From Parabacteroides sp. Marseille-P3160 (GTDB taxonomy: Bacteria > Bacteroidota > Bacteroidia > Bacteroidales > Tannerellaceae), in the NCBI RefSeq assembly GCF_900162725.1, contig NZ_LT799418.1:1267315-1331314 (forward strand): a stretch of DNA of 64,000 nucleotides. Reading direction: 5' to 3'. The position numbers were made by a program, and so were the translations under genes. Below are positions 44,464-53,500 of the stretch, piece by piece (within the stretch, counting starts at the first letter, position 1; each line of letters opens with the position of its first letter). Under the pieces are notes generated by a model that had not been told where the DNA came from, made no database searches, and saw only the letters and a program-made list of their open reading frames with translations.

Positions 44464-45315
44464 TTATTCTAAATTCTCATTTATCCCATGCTTCTTGAAA
44501 TAATAACTTTGGGTATAAAGGCCCAGTTTGTTTAAAACCGTTTTAAACTTTTCTTTGTATCTATATAGCAGCGGATTGTTCTTTCTATTGCTTACGAGCA
44601 CTTTGCAATAAATAGAGTTAGGATATTCTTTCGGTACATACAACCAATTCTTTGACGCATATTCCCAGGGCCTGTCCCCATAATTGGACGGATCCCTGAA
44701 AACGGGGAGATTGTGTTTCTTAACGACTATGGAAAGAATAGACTGATCTTCACGGTGTTCCACAAAATCGTCGAACTCCGCAATGTCAGGCCGGAAATAA
44801 CGCGGAGAGATAATCCTTTCATCACAACAGTACTCCAACCATTCGCAAATAAGTTGTTCTGAGAATGCACATTTTTTTAAAAGCAGGTAGCTCGCTAATA
44901 CTTGGTTTTGTTCATAATTAGCATAGTTCATCAAATGGAAGGTTTCCTTTTTAGTAAATTGCCTTGCTAAAAGAGGCAATTCAAATGTCATGACGGTTTG
45001 ATTATTTTTTTCCATGCAATCGATTAGAAGCTGGATTCTATTTACATAAAAGGCTCCGGCATCGCAATAAAATAAGTAATCGCCTTCGTTTATTTGTCTT
45101 AAAGTTTTAAGGATAATATATGGTTTCCACAACCAAAGTCCTGCTCCCCGTTTATAAGCAAGTATCTTCTTGTTTTTTTCTCTGAACGCTTCCTCTATGT
45201 CATTGGGAGAATATTCTATCACAACATCAACCCGGCCTTTTGAATAGGCGGTCTTGGTATTGAATTTACGCTCAGTTTCATATAACTCGTTTGCATAGTT
45301 AATGGCATAAATCAT
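44464..45315 (-). CDS. Putative GT-A-like glycosyltransferase of surface-polysaccharide clusters
   Basis: 283 aa, no signal or membrane segment. A motif block KRGAGLWLWKPYIILKTLRQ then DYLFYCDAGAFY resembles the nucleotide-sugar site of GT-A-like proteins in LPS and capsule loci (CDAG in the place of a DxD motif). Later stretches LLKKCAFSEQLICEWLEYC and FVEHREDQSILSIV also fit such transferases. It points away from the main gene block, has low GC and ends 146 bp after the preceding convergent gene. Specificity unknown; the family call is from recollection of motif layout. Confidence 0.65.
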   Translation of the reverse strand: MIYAINYANELYETERKFNTKTAYSKGRVDVVIEYSPNDIEEAFREKNKKILAYKRGAGLWLWKPYIILKTLRQINEGDYLFYCDAGAFYVNRIQLLIDCMEKNNQTVMTFELPLLARQFTKKETFHLMNYANYEQNQVLASYLLLKKCAFSEQLICEWLEYCCDERIISPRYFRPDIAEFDDFVEHREDQSILSIVVKKHNLPVFRDPSNYGDRPWEYASKNWLYVPKEYPNSIYCKVLVSNRKNNPLLYRYKEKFKTVLNKLGLYTQSYYFKKHGINENLE

Positions 45316-46420
45316 ATCTTAATGGGGCTTATTGTTTTTGCAATCATTTGATATCTTTTATTCTCACAGGTGCCAATTATGAATAATACACATACATAAC
45401 CTCTATTTTTATTGTAATACACACAAACATAGAAGTATAAAAAGGAGAATTTTTAATATCCTAAATGATTTCGTGTTTAAATGTTTATAGATTTATTATG
45501 TGAGTATGGTCTGGATGTATCAAAATTGGTACCGGCCGCGATAGAAGAACCGTATAACATCGAGCGGAAACCGCAAATTATGTTATATAGTATACCTCAG
45601 AAAATCATATTCAATTCCTCTTGGTATATAGCAGAATTCCTGAGGTTAACTGAAACTACATCAATATGTCACTTGTAAATGTAGTAAGAAGAAATGGTTC
45701 CTGATATTCTCTTACTGTTAAATTAGCTATTTTACCTGTCGCTGGAAACTTTTTAAGAAATATATTATAGGGAATCAACAACTGGTAAGAAATATTCATT
45801 ATAGGGCATTTTTATAATCAACAGTTGGAAAACAGTCCCAATAAATACTCATATCCGTACAACGATAGATTCAACTTATTATTTTACCAAGGTTAGTCAC
45901 CAGGTTAACCTTGGTAAGCCTGGTGGTTCACCATGGTGGGCCACCAGGCCCATCATGGTATAATAAAAAAACGAGTATGGTGAACGAAACAAACGAATTT
46001 ACTCCTTTGTTGGGCGGAGTGCCCTCACTCCGTCGTGTTGGAAGCAAAGCCTCTGCTTTGCCTATCCTTAAAAAAGGAGAATCATTGCGAGGCGGGAGCC
46101 TCGCTTTTATCACCGACAGAAGCTGGAGCTTCTGCCGAACAAAACAGGAGTTTAAATGTTTGGCCTGCATGCTGAAAACAGGATCGAGTCCGCTGGCGGA
46201 CTCGATTGGCAGTTCATTTATCCATTTATTAGTATACTGATCACTGTTCTATCCGGCCTTTTCCAATGAGTCAGGGGTAATATTTAGTGTCAAATTAATA
46301 CGGATGAGACCGGCTTAATTATGGTTAAAAGAAAGCGGACTTCCTGTAATTAAAAAGGCTCTCAAATAATTTTCCGGATAGATTGGCGTTAATGTAAGAA
46401 AAGATCGTAATAAAACCGAA
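45316..46420. other. 1.1-kb intergenic region, no confident gene
   Basis: Between the divergent genes 44464-45315 and 46421-47407. The first 570 bases are AT-rich and gene-poor; a 65-codon frame at 45481-45678 (LLCEYGLDVSKLVPAAIEEP) might be a decayed glycosyltransferase piece, but I cannot establish this. Bases 45884-46206 form a dense run of hairpins. The final 214 bases are AT-rich and should hold the promoter of the following operon, but I see no exact TAnnTTTG box. Confidence 0.6.
45884..46206. repeat. Run of tetraloop hairpins (structured element)
   Basis: At least seven inverted repeats in 323 bases. 45884-45917: 12-bp arms TTACCAAGGTTA, 10-base loop. 45930-45959: 13-bp arms with one G-T pair, loop ACCA. 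46015-46032: CGGAGTG, loop CCCT. 46044-46061: GCAAAGC, loop CTCT. 46087-46104: GCGAGGC, loop GGGA. 46117-46134: CAGAAGC, loop TGGA. 46183-46206: ATCGAGTCCG, loop CTGG. A weaker 5-bp stem with AAAA loop is at 46065-46078. Six stems have exactly 4-base loops, while stem sequences differ completely. An alternative 9-bp pairing (45918-45926 with 45941-45949) competes with the second hairpin. A frame crossing it (45911-46240) is probably a by-product. Confidence 0.8.
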
Positions 46421-47407
46421 ATGGCTTATTCCTCAAATCCTAAAATATCAATTATTATACCGGTATATAATGCAGAGAAAACACTATCCCGCTGTATAGA
46501 TAGTATATTAGTACAAACTTTCCGTGACTTTGAACTGCTTTTAATAGACGACGGGAGCGAGGATCAGAGCGGGGAGATGTGCGAGAATTATGCACGGCAG
46601 GACAACCGGGTGGTTGTTTTTCATAAAGAGAATGGAGGAGTCGGTTCGGCCCGGCAAGTGGGAATAGAGAATGTAAACGGACAATATACGATACATGCCG
46701 ATAGCGACGACTACATAGATGCCAATATGCTCTCCGAATTATATGCTTGTGCAGAAAGGACAAAGGCGGGAATTGTCTATTGTGATTTTATAATGGAAAA
46801 GAATGGGGATTCCCATATAGAAAAACAGGATTTCGGAGAATCCAGTGTAGAATGCATCTATTCTATGCTAATGCACCGGATGCATGGGAGCCTATGGAAT
46901 AAACTGATTGCAACCTCTATTTTTAAAGAAAACCGGATTAATTTCATTCCGGGCGTTGATGTATGGGAAGATCTTTATTTTTCCATCTGCTGTTTCAGCC
47001 AACATCCTGAAATTTCTTATTTGGACAAAGCCTATTATCATTATGTTGAAAGGGATGATTCTTTAGTAAGTTCGATTTCATATCGAAGAATCGAGGGACA
47101 AATCCTTGTGGCCCAAAAAATATCAATTTTATTATCGGATGATGAGAGGTTTAATGATGGAATTGTATTTACAAAATTACAATCCAAGAACGAGTATTTG
47201 TTTTATGGAAAAACGTTCGATTCTAAAAAATGGAAGGACGAATTACCTCTTGCCAATGAGCAAATTATAAGAGCTAAGATTCCTTTTGGGAAAAAAGTAT
47301 TTTGCCTTTTAGCGAATTCGGGGTTTACATTTTGCCATAAGCCTGCACTATTATTAAATCAATTTTTAAAAAGGCTTGTCCGTAAAACAAAAAGGAACTT
47401 TCAGTGA
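46421..47407 (+). CDS. Family 2 glycosyltransferase
   Basis: 328 aa GT-A inverting transferase. N-terminal ISIIIPVYNAEKTLSRCIDS (about 9-29), LLIDDGSEDQSGEMC, GGVGSARQVGIENVNGQY and the metal/nucleotide motif ADSDDYID near 93-99. The C-terminal third is basic and probably membrane-associated. First gene of the plus-strand low-GC block (46421-55385) that builds the repeat unit. Sugar specificity cannot be read from the sequence. Confidence 0.93.
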   Translation: MAYSSNPKISIIIPVYNAEKTLSRCIDSILVQTFRDFELLLIDDGSEDQSGEMCENYARQDNRVVVFHKENGGVGSARQVGIENVNGQYTIHADSDDYIDANMLSELYACAERTKAGIVYCDFIMEKNGDSHIEKQDFGESSVECIYSMLMHRMHGSLWNKLIATSIFKENRINFIPGVDVWEDLYFSICCFSQHPEISYLDKAYYHYVERDDSLVSSISYRRIEGQILVAQKISILLSDDERFNDGIVFTKLQSKNEYLFYGKTFDSKKWKDELPLANEQIIRAKIPFGKKVFCLLANSGFTFCHKPALLLNQFLKRLVRKTKRNFQ

Positions 47408-47589
47408 ATTGTTTATTGCGGAGTATACTTGGTCGTTAAATTGAATATTTCTTATTGAAATCGTAATATTATTAAATATTTCATATATGGATTATTTGGA
47501 ATACTTTTGCCTGCTATTTATGTTCATCTATTAGGATCTGGATTATACTGGCATTAAAAGAAAAAGAGATGAATCAACCCTGTTTATTC

Positions 47590-47610
47590 TATGTTCATGT
47601 TATGAACATA
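47590..47610. promoter_or_regulatory. Palindrome before the methyltransferase gene
   Basis: TATGTTCAT-gtt-ATGAACATA: perfect 9-bp arms, 3-base centre, 20 bases before ATG 47631. It may be an operator or a small mRNA hairpin near the start codon. Confidence 0.4.
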
Positions 47611-47630
47611 AACTATAAAAACAAAAAGAG

Positions 47631-48278
47631 ATGAAGAAAATCATTGAATATTATACTCAAGCAAGGCCGGAAGTTGCGGTATATATACCGCAAAAGACTA
47701 AAACCATTTTGGATATCGGATGTGGCCAGGGAGTATTCTTGAAGTTTATCAAACAACAGATAGGAGCTGAGACGTGGGGCATTGAAGTACAAGGCGAGGT
47801 TGCCGAAAAAGCAAAAGAGTGTATAGATCATGTCTTGATTGGCAAGATTGAAGATCAAATTGATTCAATACCGGACAATTATTTTGATTGCATTACCTTT
47901 AATGACGTCTTGGAACATTTACTCGAACCGACGATGGTATTACAATTAATAAAACCTAAATTATCAAAAGAGGGTGTTATTGTAACCTCTATACCTAATG
48001 TGAGATATATCCATAATCTATACGAATTACTTGTTCTCAAGGACTGGGAATATAAAGATTGGGGCATTTTAGATTCAACTCATTTCCGCTTTTTCACTCG
48101 CAAAAGCATGAAAAGAATGTTTGAAGATGCAGGATATACTTTATTATATCAAAAAGGTATAAACGAAACGGACTCTAAAAAATTCAAGATACTCAACTTT
48201 CTCACATTTGGGCTGTTAAATGATACGAAGTATCTTCAGTTTGTTAATATCGCTAAGATTGATAAAGAAAAAGAGTAG
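47631..48278 (+). CDS. Class I SAM-dependent methyltransferase
   Basis: 215 aa. SAM-binding motif I TILDIGCGQGVFLKFI at about 24-39, acidic strand end WGIEVQGEVA, then CITFNDVLEHLLEP (motif with the catalytic-region Asn-Asp) and ITSIPNVRYI-like strand. This type is common in O-antigen and capsule loci, where it methylates a sugar or acts on the polymer end. Between a GT2 gene and the flippase gene. Substrate unknown. Confidence 0.88.
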   Translation: MKKIIEYYTQARPEVAVYIPQKTKTILDIGCGQGVFLKFIKQQIGAETWGIEVQGEVAEKAKECIDHVLIGKIEDQIDSIPDNYFDCITFNDVLEHLLEPTMVLQLIKPKLSKEGVIVTSIPNVRYIHNLYELLVLKDWEYKDWGILDSTHFRFFTRKSMKRMFEDAGYTLLYQKGINETDSKKFKILNFLTFGLLNDTKYLQFVNIAKIDKEKE

Positions 48279-48327
48279 TTTGCCGGAATAAAAACGGATA
48301 TTTGCGTAATCTAAATAAAACTTTTTT

Positions 48328-49758
48328 GTGGGAACCAATCCTATATTAATAACTAAAAAAGATGTGTTTTGGAGCTATCTCGCTCAGGGGGTATCAATCG
48401 GTTCAGGCCTATTAGTTCTCCCTTTTATTCTTAGGCTGTCAAACGCAGAAATCGGATTGAATTATTTAATGATAACTATCTCTTCGTTAGTTATGCTGTT
48501 TGATTTTGGCTTTTCCCCGCAGTTTGGAAGGAATATTACCTATGTTTTTAGCGGTGCCAAAACCTTAAAAAAGGAAGGAGTTGACTTCTCTGATGACGAC
48601 AGGGAAGTGGATTACCGTTTACTGACGACATTAATCTATACGGCAAAGTATGTATACAAAAGAATAGCGAGCATAGCCCTCTTCTTTCTTCTGACAATAG
48701 GTACCGTTTATATATGGGAAGTTACCGATCATTTTGTGACAGTCAAACATACTTTAGTCATTTGGGTATTATATTCTTTATCCGTGTTTTTTAATATTTA
48801 TTTTTCATATTATAATTCGTTATTGATCGGTAAAGGATTTATTAAGGAATCGCAAATCGCAACCATTACGTCAAAAACGCTTTATCTCTTATTAACCATC
48901 GGATTAATTTACGCCGGGTGGGGGCTTATCGGATTAGCTGTAGCCAACCTGATTTCTCCTTTTCTTGGCCGGTATATTTCCTATATCTATTTTTATACAA
49001 AAGATTTAAAGCATAAAATAGCAGGCATTAAAATTGAAAAGAGAGAAATAAAAGAACTCTTTTCAATCATATGGTATAACTCCAAACGAATAGGTTTGGT
49101 ATCACTTGGCGGATTTGCTGTTGCGCGGGTAGGGTTATTTTTATCCGGTATCTATTTATCGATGGAAGAAGTCGCCTCCTATGGTTTAATGTTACAACTG
49201 ATGGGAGTCATCTCAACCATATCCAACACATTTGTTTCCGTACAAGGCCCCACATTTGCATCCTATCGTGTAAAAAAAGACATGTTGTCCTTGACCAAGA
49301 GATTTGCCTTCTCGATGGTTGTATTTTATTTCTTGTTTTTCTGCGGTTCTTTCTTTATGATATTTATAGTACCTAAATTACTTATATTCATACATTCAAA
49401 TGCGATACTCCCAGCCCTGCCTATTCTTGTTTTATATTGCATTATAAGTCTTTTGGAAAATAATCATGGAAATTTCGCCGGAATTATTTTATCTAATAAT
49501 AGCGTGCCTTTTTTTAAAATCTCTCTTATTTCCGGGGGATTCGTACTGCTGATTCAATTTCTATCATTAACATTTACCTCTTTGGGCCTCTTAGGACTTG
49601 TCCTCGGTCCGGGACTTGTCCAACTGGCTTATAATAATTGGAAATGGCCGATGGATGTGCTAAAAGAATTCGGAATTAGTTATTTAACCTTTCTTAAATT
49701 AGGTGCAAAGGAAAGTATCCGGCTTATGAAACAAGTTCTTACGAAAACGATACAATGA
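48328..49758 (+). CDS. Wzx-type polysaccharide flippase
   Basis: 476-aa inner-membrane protein with about 12 membrane helices, MATE/MOP superfamily, moving lipid-linked repeat units to the periplasm. Starts with GTG 48328: the frame is closed by TAA at 48316 and no ATG is available before the first helix (DVFWSYLAQGVSIGSGLLVLPF split over 12-35). Low GC. Just after the stop, an open +1 frame of hydrophobic sequence runs to 49912, so the C-terminus may have been changed by a frameshift. Confidence 0.9.
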   Translation: MGTNPILITKKDVFWSYLAQGVSIGSGLLVLPFILRLSNAEIGLNYLMITISSLVMLFDFGFSPQFGRNITYVFSGAKTLKKEGVDFSDDDREVDYRLLTTLIYTAKYVYKRIASIALFFLLTIGTVYIWEVTDHFVTVKHTLVIWVLYSLSVFFNIYFSYYNSLLIGKGFIKESQIATITSKTLYLLLTIGLIYAGWGLIGLAVANLISPFLGRYISYIYFYTKDLKHKIAGIKIEKREIKELFSIIWYNSKRIGLVSLGGFAVARVGLFLSGIYLSMEEVASYGLMLQLMGVISTISNTFVSVQGPTFASYRVKKDMLSLTKRFAFSMVVFYFLFFCGSFFMIFIVPKLLIFIHSNAILPALPILVLYCIISLLENNHGNFAGIILSNNSVPFFKISLISGGFVLLIQFLSLTFTSLGLLGLVLGPGLVQLAYNNWKWPMDVLKEFGISYLTFLKLGAKESIRLMKQVLTKTIQ

Positions 49759-49765
49759 GAAATAC

Positions 49766-49912
49766 TATTCCGATTATGCATTTATTACTACCTTAGCAGC
49801 GATAGTGATTTCCGGCTTATACTTTATGGTTGGCCAAATTCTATTTATTAAAAATGAAATTATGATTGAGGGAATGGCGTTTTTGCTAAAAAATAAGCTT
49901 TCTAAAAAATAA
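49766..49912 (+). other. Hydrophobic open frame after the flippase gene
   Basis: 48 codons ending at TAA 49910, in +1 frame to the flippase gene and open from 49730. Contains FITTLAAIVISGLYFMVGQI, a clear membrane-helix pattern, then charged EIMIEGMAFLLKNKLSKK. First Met only at 49826. Either the lost C-terminal helix of the flippase after a one-base indel, or a gene remnant. Confidence 0.4.
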
Positions 49913-49919
49913 ATAAGAA

Positions 49920-50831
49920 ATGGATTATAAAATAGATACATCTATTATAATCGTAAATTATAATACGAGCAGGTATGCAATTGATGCGATCGATTCTATA
50001 TTCGAAAAGACAACAGGTCTTTCTTATGAGGTTATTGTTGTGGACAATAACTCTTCAGAAAGTGACTTGAATGCTATAAAAGAAAGATATAAAAATAGGA
50101 TCAACCTTATCCCTCTGACCGAGAATATCGGATTCGGAAGAGCAAATAACGAAGCCCTTAAGGTAGCGGAAGGAAGGAATATCCTGTTTCTAAATCCTGA
50201 TACCAAACTTATTAACGATGCTATCAAGATTTTAAGTGATTTCTTGGATAAGCATGACAAGGTTGGTGCATGCGGAGGTAATCTTTTTGGTGAGGAAGGG
50301 AAGCCCAATATGTCTTATGAAAGATATTTCCCTTCAATCTTTGCTGAAATCAATATATTTTTGTCTAACATTCCCCGTAAAATCTTATTCGGTCGTAATG
50401 CCCTTTTTAACCATAGTAAAAAGGTGAAACCGGTTGCTTTTATAAGCGGGGCGGATTTAATGACCAAGCGGTCTGTTATAGAAGAAATAGGTGGCTTTAA
50501 TCCCTTGTTCTTTATGTATTATGAGGAAACCGAATTGTGTTTCAGGATTAATAAAGCCAAATATAAAATAATGTCTGTTCCCGAAGCTGAAATACAGCAT
50601 TTAGACAGTTGTTCATTCGAGAATAGAATGAGCCGTAAAAAGTACGAGTTATTCTACCGGAGTAAACATGTTTTCTTTGATCTATGTTATTCCAAACAAT
50701 ACAAGATGATTTGCTTTTTCTTGCAGAATATTTTTTTAGATATAAGGATCTTCCTTGCTTTTGTCTTAAAGAGCAAAGGATATTCTTATTGGAAATTTCA
50801 GAAAGAGATCACTAAATCTTATAATAATTAG
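49920..50831 (+). CDS. Family 2 glycosyltransferase, rhamnosyltransferase-like
   Basis: 303 aa. DTSIIIVNYNTSRYAIDAID at the N-terminus, VIVVDNNSSESDLNAI, ENIGFGRANNEAL, LFLNPDTKL in the DxD position, AFISGADLMTKRSVIEEIGGF, and FMYYEETELCFRI. This set is typical of WbbL/RfbF-like rhamnosyl- or similar transferases acting on lipid-linked intermediates. The C-terminal basic/hydrophobic part may bind the membrane. Family confident, sugar not. Confidence 0.92.
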   Translation: MDYKIDTSIIIVNYNTSRYAIDAIDSIFEKTTGLSYEVIVVDNNSSESDLNAIKERYKNRINLIPLTENIGFGRANNEALKVAEGRNILFLNPDTKLINDAIKILSDFLDKHDKVGACGGNLFGEEGKPNMSYERYFPSIFAEINIFLSNIPRKILFGRNALFNHSKKVKPVAFISGADLMTKRSVIEEIGGFNPLFFMYYEETELCFRINKAKYKIMSVPEAEIQHLDSCSFENRMSRKKYELFYRSKHVFFDLCYSKQYKMICFFLQNIFLDIRIFLAFVLKSKGYSYWKFQKEITKSYNN

Positions 50832-50948
50832 TGTTGATTTTAATTGCCGGATTGGTGATTAAGGTGGATTTGTTTGCAATAAAGAAGTCTTCATCAACGT
50901 TACAAAAGATAAGGAAGTAAGATTAAATCCAAAGAGATAAAATATAGA

Positions 50949-51065
50949 ATGAAGGTTTTAATTGATATATATTGTTTTGATTTTGAGCTTTCTGGGGATT
51001 TAAATTCCTCTTTGGAAGGATTATATGCCGAATCGGCGAAAATAGTAACCCAATATAGAAGATGA
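50949..51065 (+). CDS. 38-residue small ORF coupled to the next gene
   Basis: ATG 50949 to TGA 51063-51065, 38 codons (MKVLIDIYCFDFELSGDLN at the start). The stop overlaps the start of the glycosyltransferase gene (ATGA 51062-51065), the classic translational-coupling arrangement. I do not recognise the peptide. It may be a leader peptide or the N-terminal remnant of a decayed gene. Confidence 0.35.
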   Translation: MKVLIDIYCFDFELSGDLNSSLEGLYAESAKIVTQYRR

Positions 51066-52408
51066 ACATTCTGCATTATACATTGGGGTTACCGCCTTAC
51101 AGAAAAGGAGGCCTTACAAAATATGCGACCGATTTAATGATGGAACAAACGAAACAACATAATGTCCTTCTTTTGTATCCGGTTTCTTCATCTATGAAAC
51201 CCGGTATTTATTTTGAAAAGGCTACGTCTGATATAAAAGTTTATAAGTTAAGGTCATACATTCCAATTCCCTTGCTTGATGGGATCAAAACTCCCTCGGA
51301 TTTTATGGAAAAAACGGGCAAGTCATTTCGGGAAGCCGTATTATCGTTTTTAAAACGGGAGAAAGTGGATATTCTTCATCTTCATACTTTGATGGGTCTA
51401 CCATTCTCTTTTGTAGAAGAGATGAAAAAACAAGGAGTGAAAATCATTTATACGACCCATGATTATTTTGGATTATGTCCTAAGGTCAATTTTATAAATG
51501 AACGGGGCGTCAATTGTGAAAACGATAGTTTATGCAGTCCCTGTAATTTCAACGCTCCTTCTACTTTTTATTTAAGGCAGATACGAAATTCTTCCTATCT
51601 GCTTAGGTTCAAAGATCTTCTGAAAAAAATAAGGTCATACATTCCTGTTTCTTCAAAAGAGAAAAGAACCGGTTTCTCCAATGAAGATGAAAAAAAATAT
51701 GCTGCCCTTAGGAGATATTATATCCAAATATTGTCATTGGTTGACTGCTTTCATTTTAATAGTTCGGTGTCAAAAAAAGTTTACTTGAAATACATATCTC
51801 CGGCGAAGTGTGAAGTGATCAACATCCTGCATGCGGATATAAGGGATAACAGAAAGAAAAAACAGATAAATAAAGAGAACGTCCGCATTGGATATATCGG
51901 AAGCAGCGCCCCTTTTAAAGGGTTGCCCTTGTTGTTGGATGTTCTAAAGAAAATCAAAGAAAACAAGATAAATAATTGGACGTTATGCATCATTGGTGAT
52001 TTTTGCCCTATTGATAAGGAAATAGCAGGCCATGTCGACTTCAGGAAATCCTACAACTATGAGAATATGGAGTCTATTTTCAGTCAGTTCGATATAATAA
52101 TTATGCCGAGTTTGTGTAATGAAACGCTGGGTTTTGTTGCCCTGGAGGCTATTTCTTTTGGCGTTCCGGTTCTTTTGTCGGATAGTTGCGGAGTCAAGGA
52201 TATTATTGGAGGCATAACTCCGGATTTAATCATTAAAATGAATAAGGAAACTCTTTTTTCTTCTCTTGATTCATTATTGAAAGACCCGCAATCGATTGAA
52301 TCTTATAACACTCGAATTTTAAATTCGGATTTTAGTTTCGACTTCCTCCATCATGTAGGCCGTATAAATCAATTATATGAAAAACTGCTGGATGAGAGTT
52401 TCTCGTAA
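51062..52408 (+). CDS. GT-B glycosyltransferase, family 4
   Basis: 448 aa. N-terminal acceptor domain begins LHYTLGLPPYRKGGLTKYA, with HLHTLMGLP near 117 and a Cys cluster (LCPKVNF, NCENDSLCSPCN) seen in some capsule transferases. Donor domain: RIGYIGSSAPFKGLPLLLDV, LCIIGDF, IIMPSLCNETLGFVALEAIS with the E-x7-E pair, and FGVPVLLSDSCG. Possibly coupled to the small ORF before it. Next gene starts 11 bp downstream. Confidence 0.92.
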   Translation: MNILHYTLGLPPYRKGGLTKYATDLMMEQTKQHNVLLLYPVSSSMKPGIYFEKATSDIKVYKLRSYIPIPLLDGIKTPSDFMEKTGKSFREAVLSFLKREKVDILHLHTLMGLPFSFVEEMKKQGVKIIYTTHDYFGLCPKVNFINERGVNCENDSLCSPCNFNAPSTFYLRQIRNSSYLLRFKDLLKKIRSYIPVSSKEKRTGFSNEDEKKYAALRRYYIQILSLVDCFHFNSSVSKKVYLKYISPAKCEVINILHADIRDNRKKKQINKENVRIGYIGSSAPFKGLPLLLDVLKKIKENKINNWTLCIIGDFCPIDKEIAGHVDFRKSYNYENMESIFSQFDIIIMPSLCNETLGFVALEAISFGVPVLLSDSCGVKDIIGGITPDLIIKMNKETLFSSLDSLLKDPQSIESYNTRILNSDFSFDFLHHVGRINQLYEKLLDESFS

Positions 52409-52419
52409 ATATAGATGAA

Positions 52420-53493
52420 ATGAAGATAGCAATTGTCGGTATCCAGGGTATTCCAAATAATTACGGCGGGTTTGAGACGCTCACGGAATACCTGGTAAAA
52501 TATTTATCGCGTGATTTTGAGATCACCGTTTATTGTTCATCAAAAGATATTAAAACGAAACAAACGACCTGGAATGGCGCTAAACTGGAATATATACCCA
52601 TAAGTTCCCATGGAGCGCAGGGAATTATTTACGATAGCATTGCCTTATGTAGAGCCTGTTTTTCCAATGATAAAATTTTGTTCCTTGGCTTTGGGGGTGG
52701 TTTTGTCATACCTCTGTTAAAGAAATTCAAGCCGAAGATCATTCTTAATTTCGGAGGTTTGGATTGGAAGCGTGACAAGTGGTCTGCATCGGCACAGCGG
52801 ATGATAAAAATAGCGGAACGTAACCTGGTAAAAAACAGTTCGGTTGTCATCGCGGATAATATTGGCATACAACAATATATAAAGCAAGAATATCAGATAG
52901 ACGCCCCCTTGATCGCCTATGGGGGGGACCAGGCAAAACATTTGCCGGTAACGGATGGAATGAAAGAACGTTATCCTTTTTTAAATAGCCGGTATGCTTT
53001 TTCTGTTGCCCGGATACAGCCGGACAATAATATCGAAATGATGCTGGAGGCCTTTAGCCGGTTTCCCGGCTTTCCATTTGTTATTGTGGGCAATTGGAAT
53101 GTATCTGCATTTGGGCGGAGCCTTAGAAATAAATATGCAGGACAGAAAAACTTATTTTTGCTGGATGCTATTTACGACAGGGAGATTTTAGATGTATTGA
53201 GAAGCAACTGTGCTGTCTATTTGCACGGACATTCGGCCGGAGGAACAAATCCTTCTTTATGCGAGGCTATGTACCTGGGATTGCCTGTCATCGCATACGC
53301 TTCCGGTTACAATGAATATACAACACAAAATGATGCTATTTATTTTAAAGATAAAGATACATTAGCGGCAATAATTGATCAAATTGATAGTTTTAATCTA
53401 AAGATGATCGGGGAAAAGCTCGAAAAAACAGCCCGAGAATACTATCGTTGGTCGGAAATCGCATTGAAATACAAAAGAATTATACTAAAATAA
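52420..53493 (+). CDS. DUF1972-type glycosyltransferase (rhamnosyltransferase-like)
   Basis: 357 aa. N-terminal IVGIQGIPNNYGGFETLTEY is diagnostic of the DUF1972 domain found in capsule enzymes such as streptococcal beta-1,4-rhamnosyltransferases. Donor domain has YAFSVARIQPDNNIEMMLEA, VYLHGHSAGGTNPSLCEAMYLGLPVI and the final YRWSEIALKYK. Part of the tightly packed run 51062-55385. Donor probably a deoxysugar by analogy, but unproven. Confidence 0.92.
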   Translation: MKIAIVGIQGIPNNYGGFETLTEYLVKYLSRDFEITVYCSSKDIKTKQTTWNGAKLEYIPISSHGAQGIIYDSIALCRACFSNDKILFLGFGGGFVIPLLKKFKPKIILNFGGLDWKRDKWSASAQRMIKIAERNLVKNSSVVIADNIGIQQYIKQEYQIDAPLIAYGGDQAKHLPVTDGMKERYPFLNSRYAFSVARIQPDNNIEMMLEAFSRFPGFPFVIVGNWNVSAFGRSLRNKYAGQKNLFLLDAIYDREILDVLRSNCAVYLHGHSAGGTNPSLCEAMYLGLPVIAYASGYNEYTTQNDAIYFKDKDTLAAIIDQIDSFNLKMIGEKLEKTAREYYRWSEIALKYKRIILK

Positions 53494-53500
53494 GAAAGAC

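Noticed and set aside
45481-45678. 65-codon frame as a real gene
   Set aside because: No promoter, no recognisable complete domain; at best a decayed fragment.
45884-46206. CRISPR array
   Set aside because: The inverted repeats are all different in sequence; there are no equal direct repeats with spacers, and no cas genes.
45316-46420. Invertible capsule promoter
   Set aside because: No pair of longer identical inverted repeats spaced 100-300 bases around a promoter, and no recombinase gene nearby.
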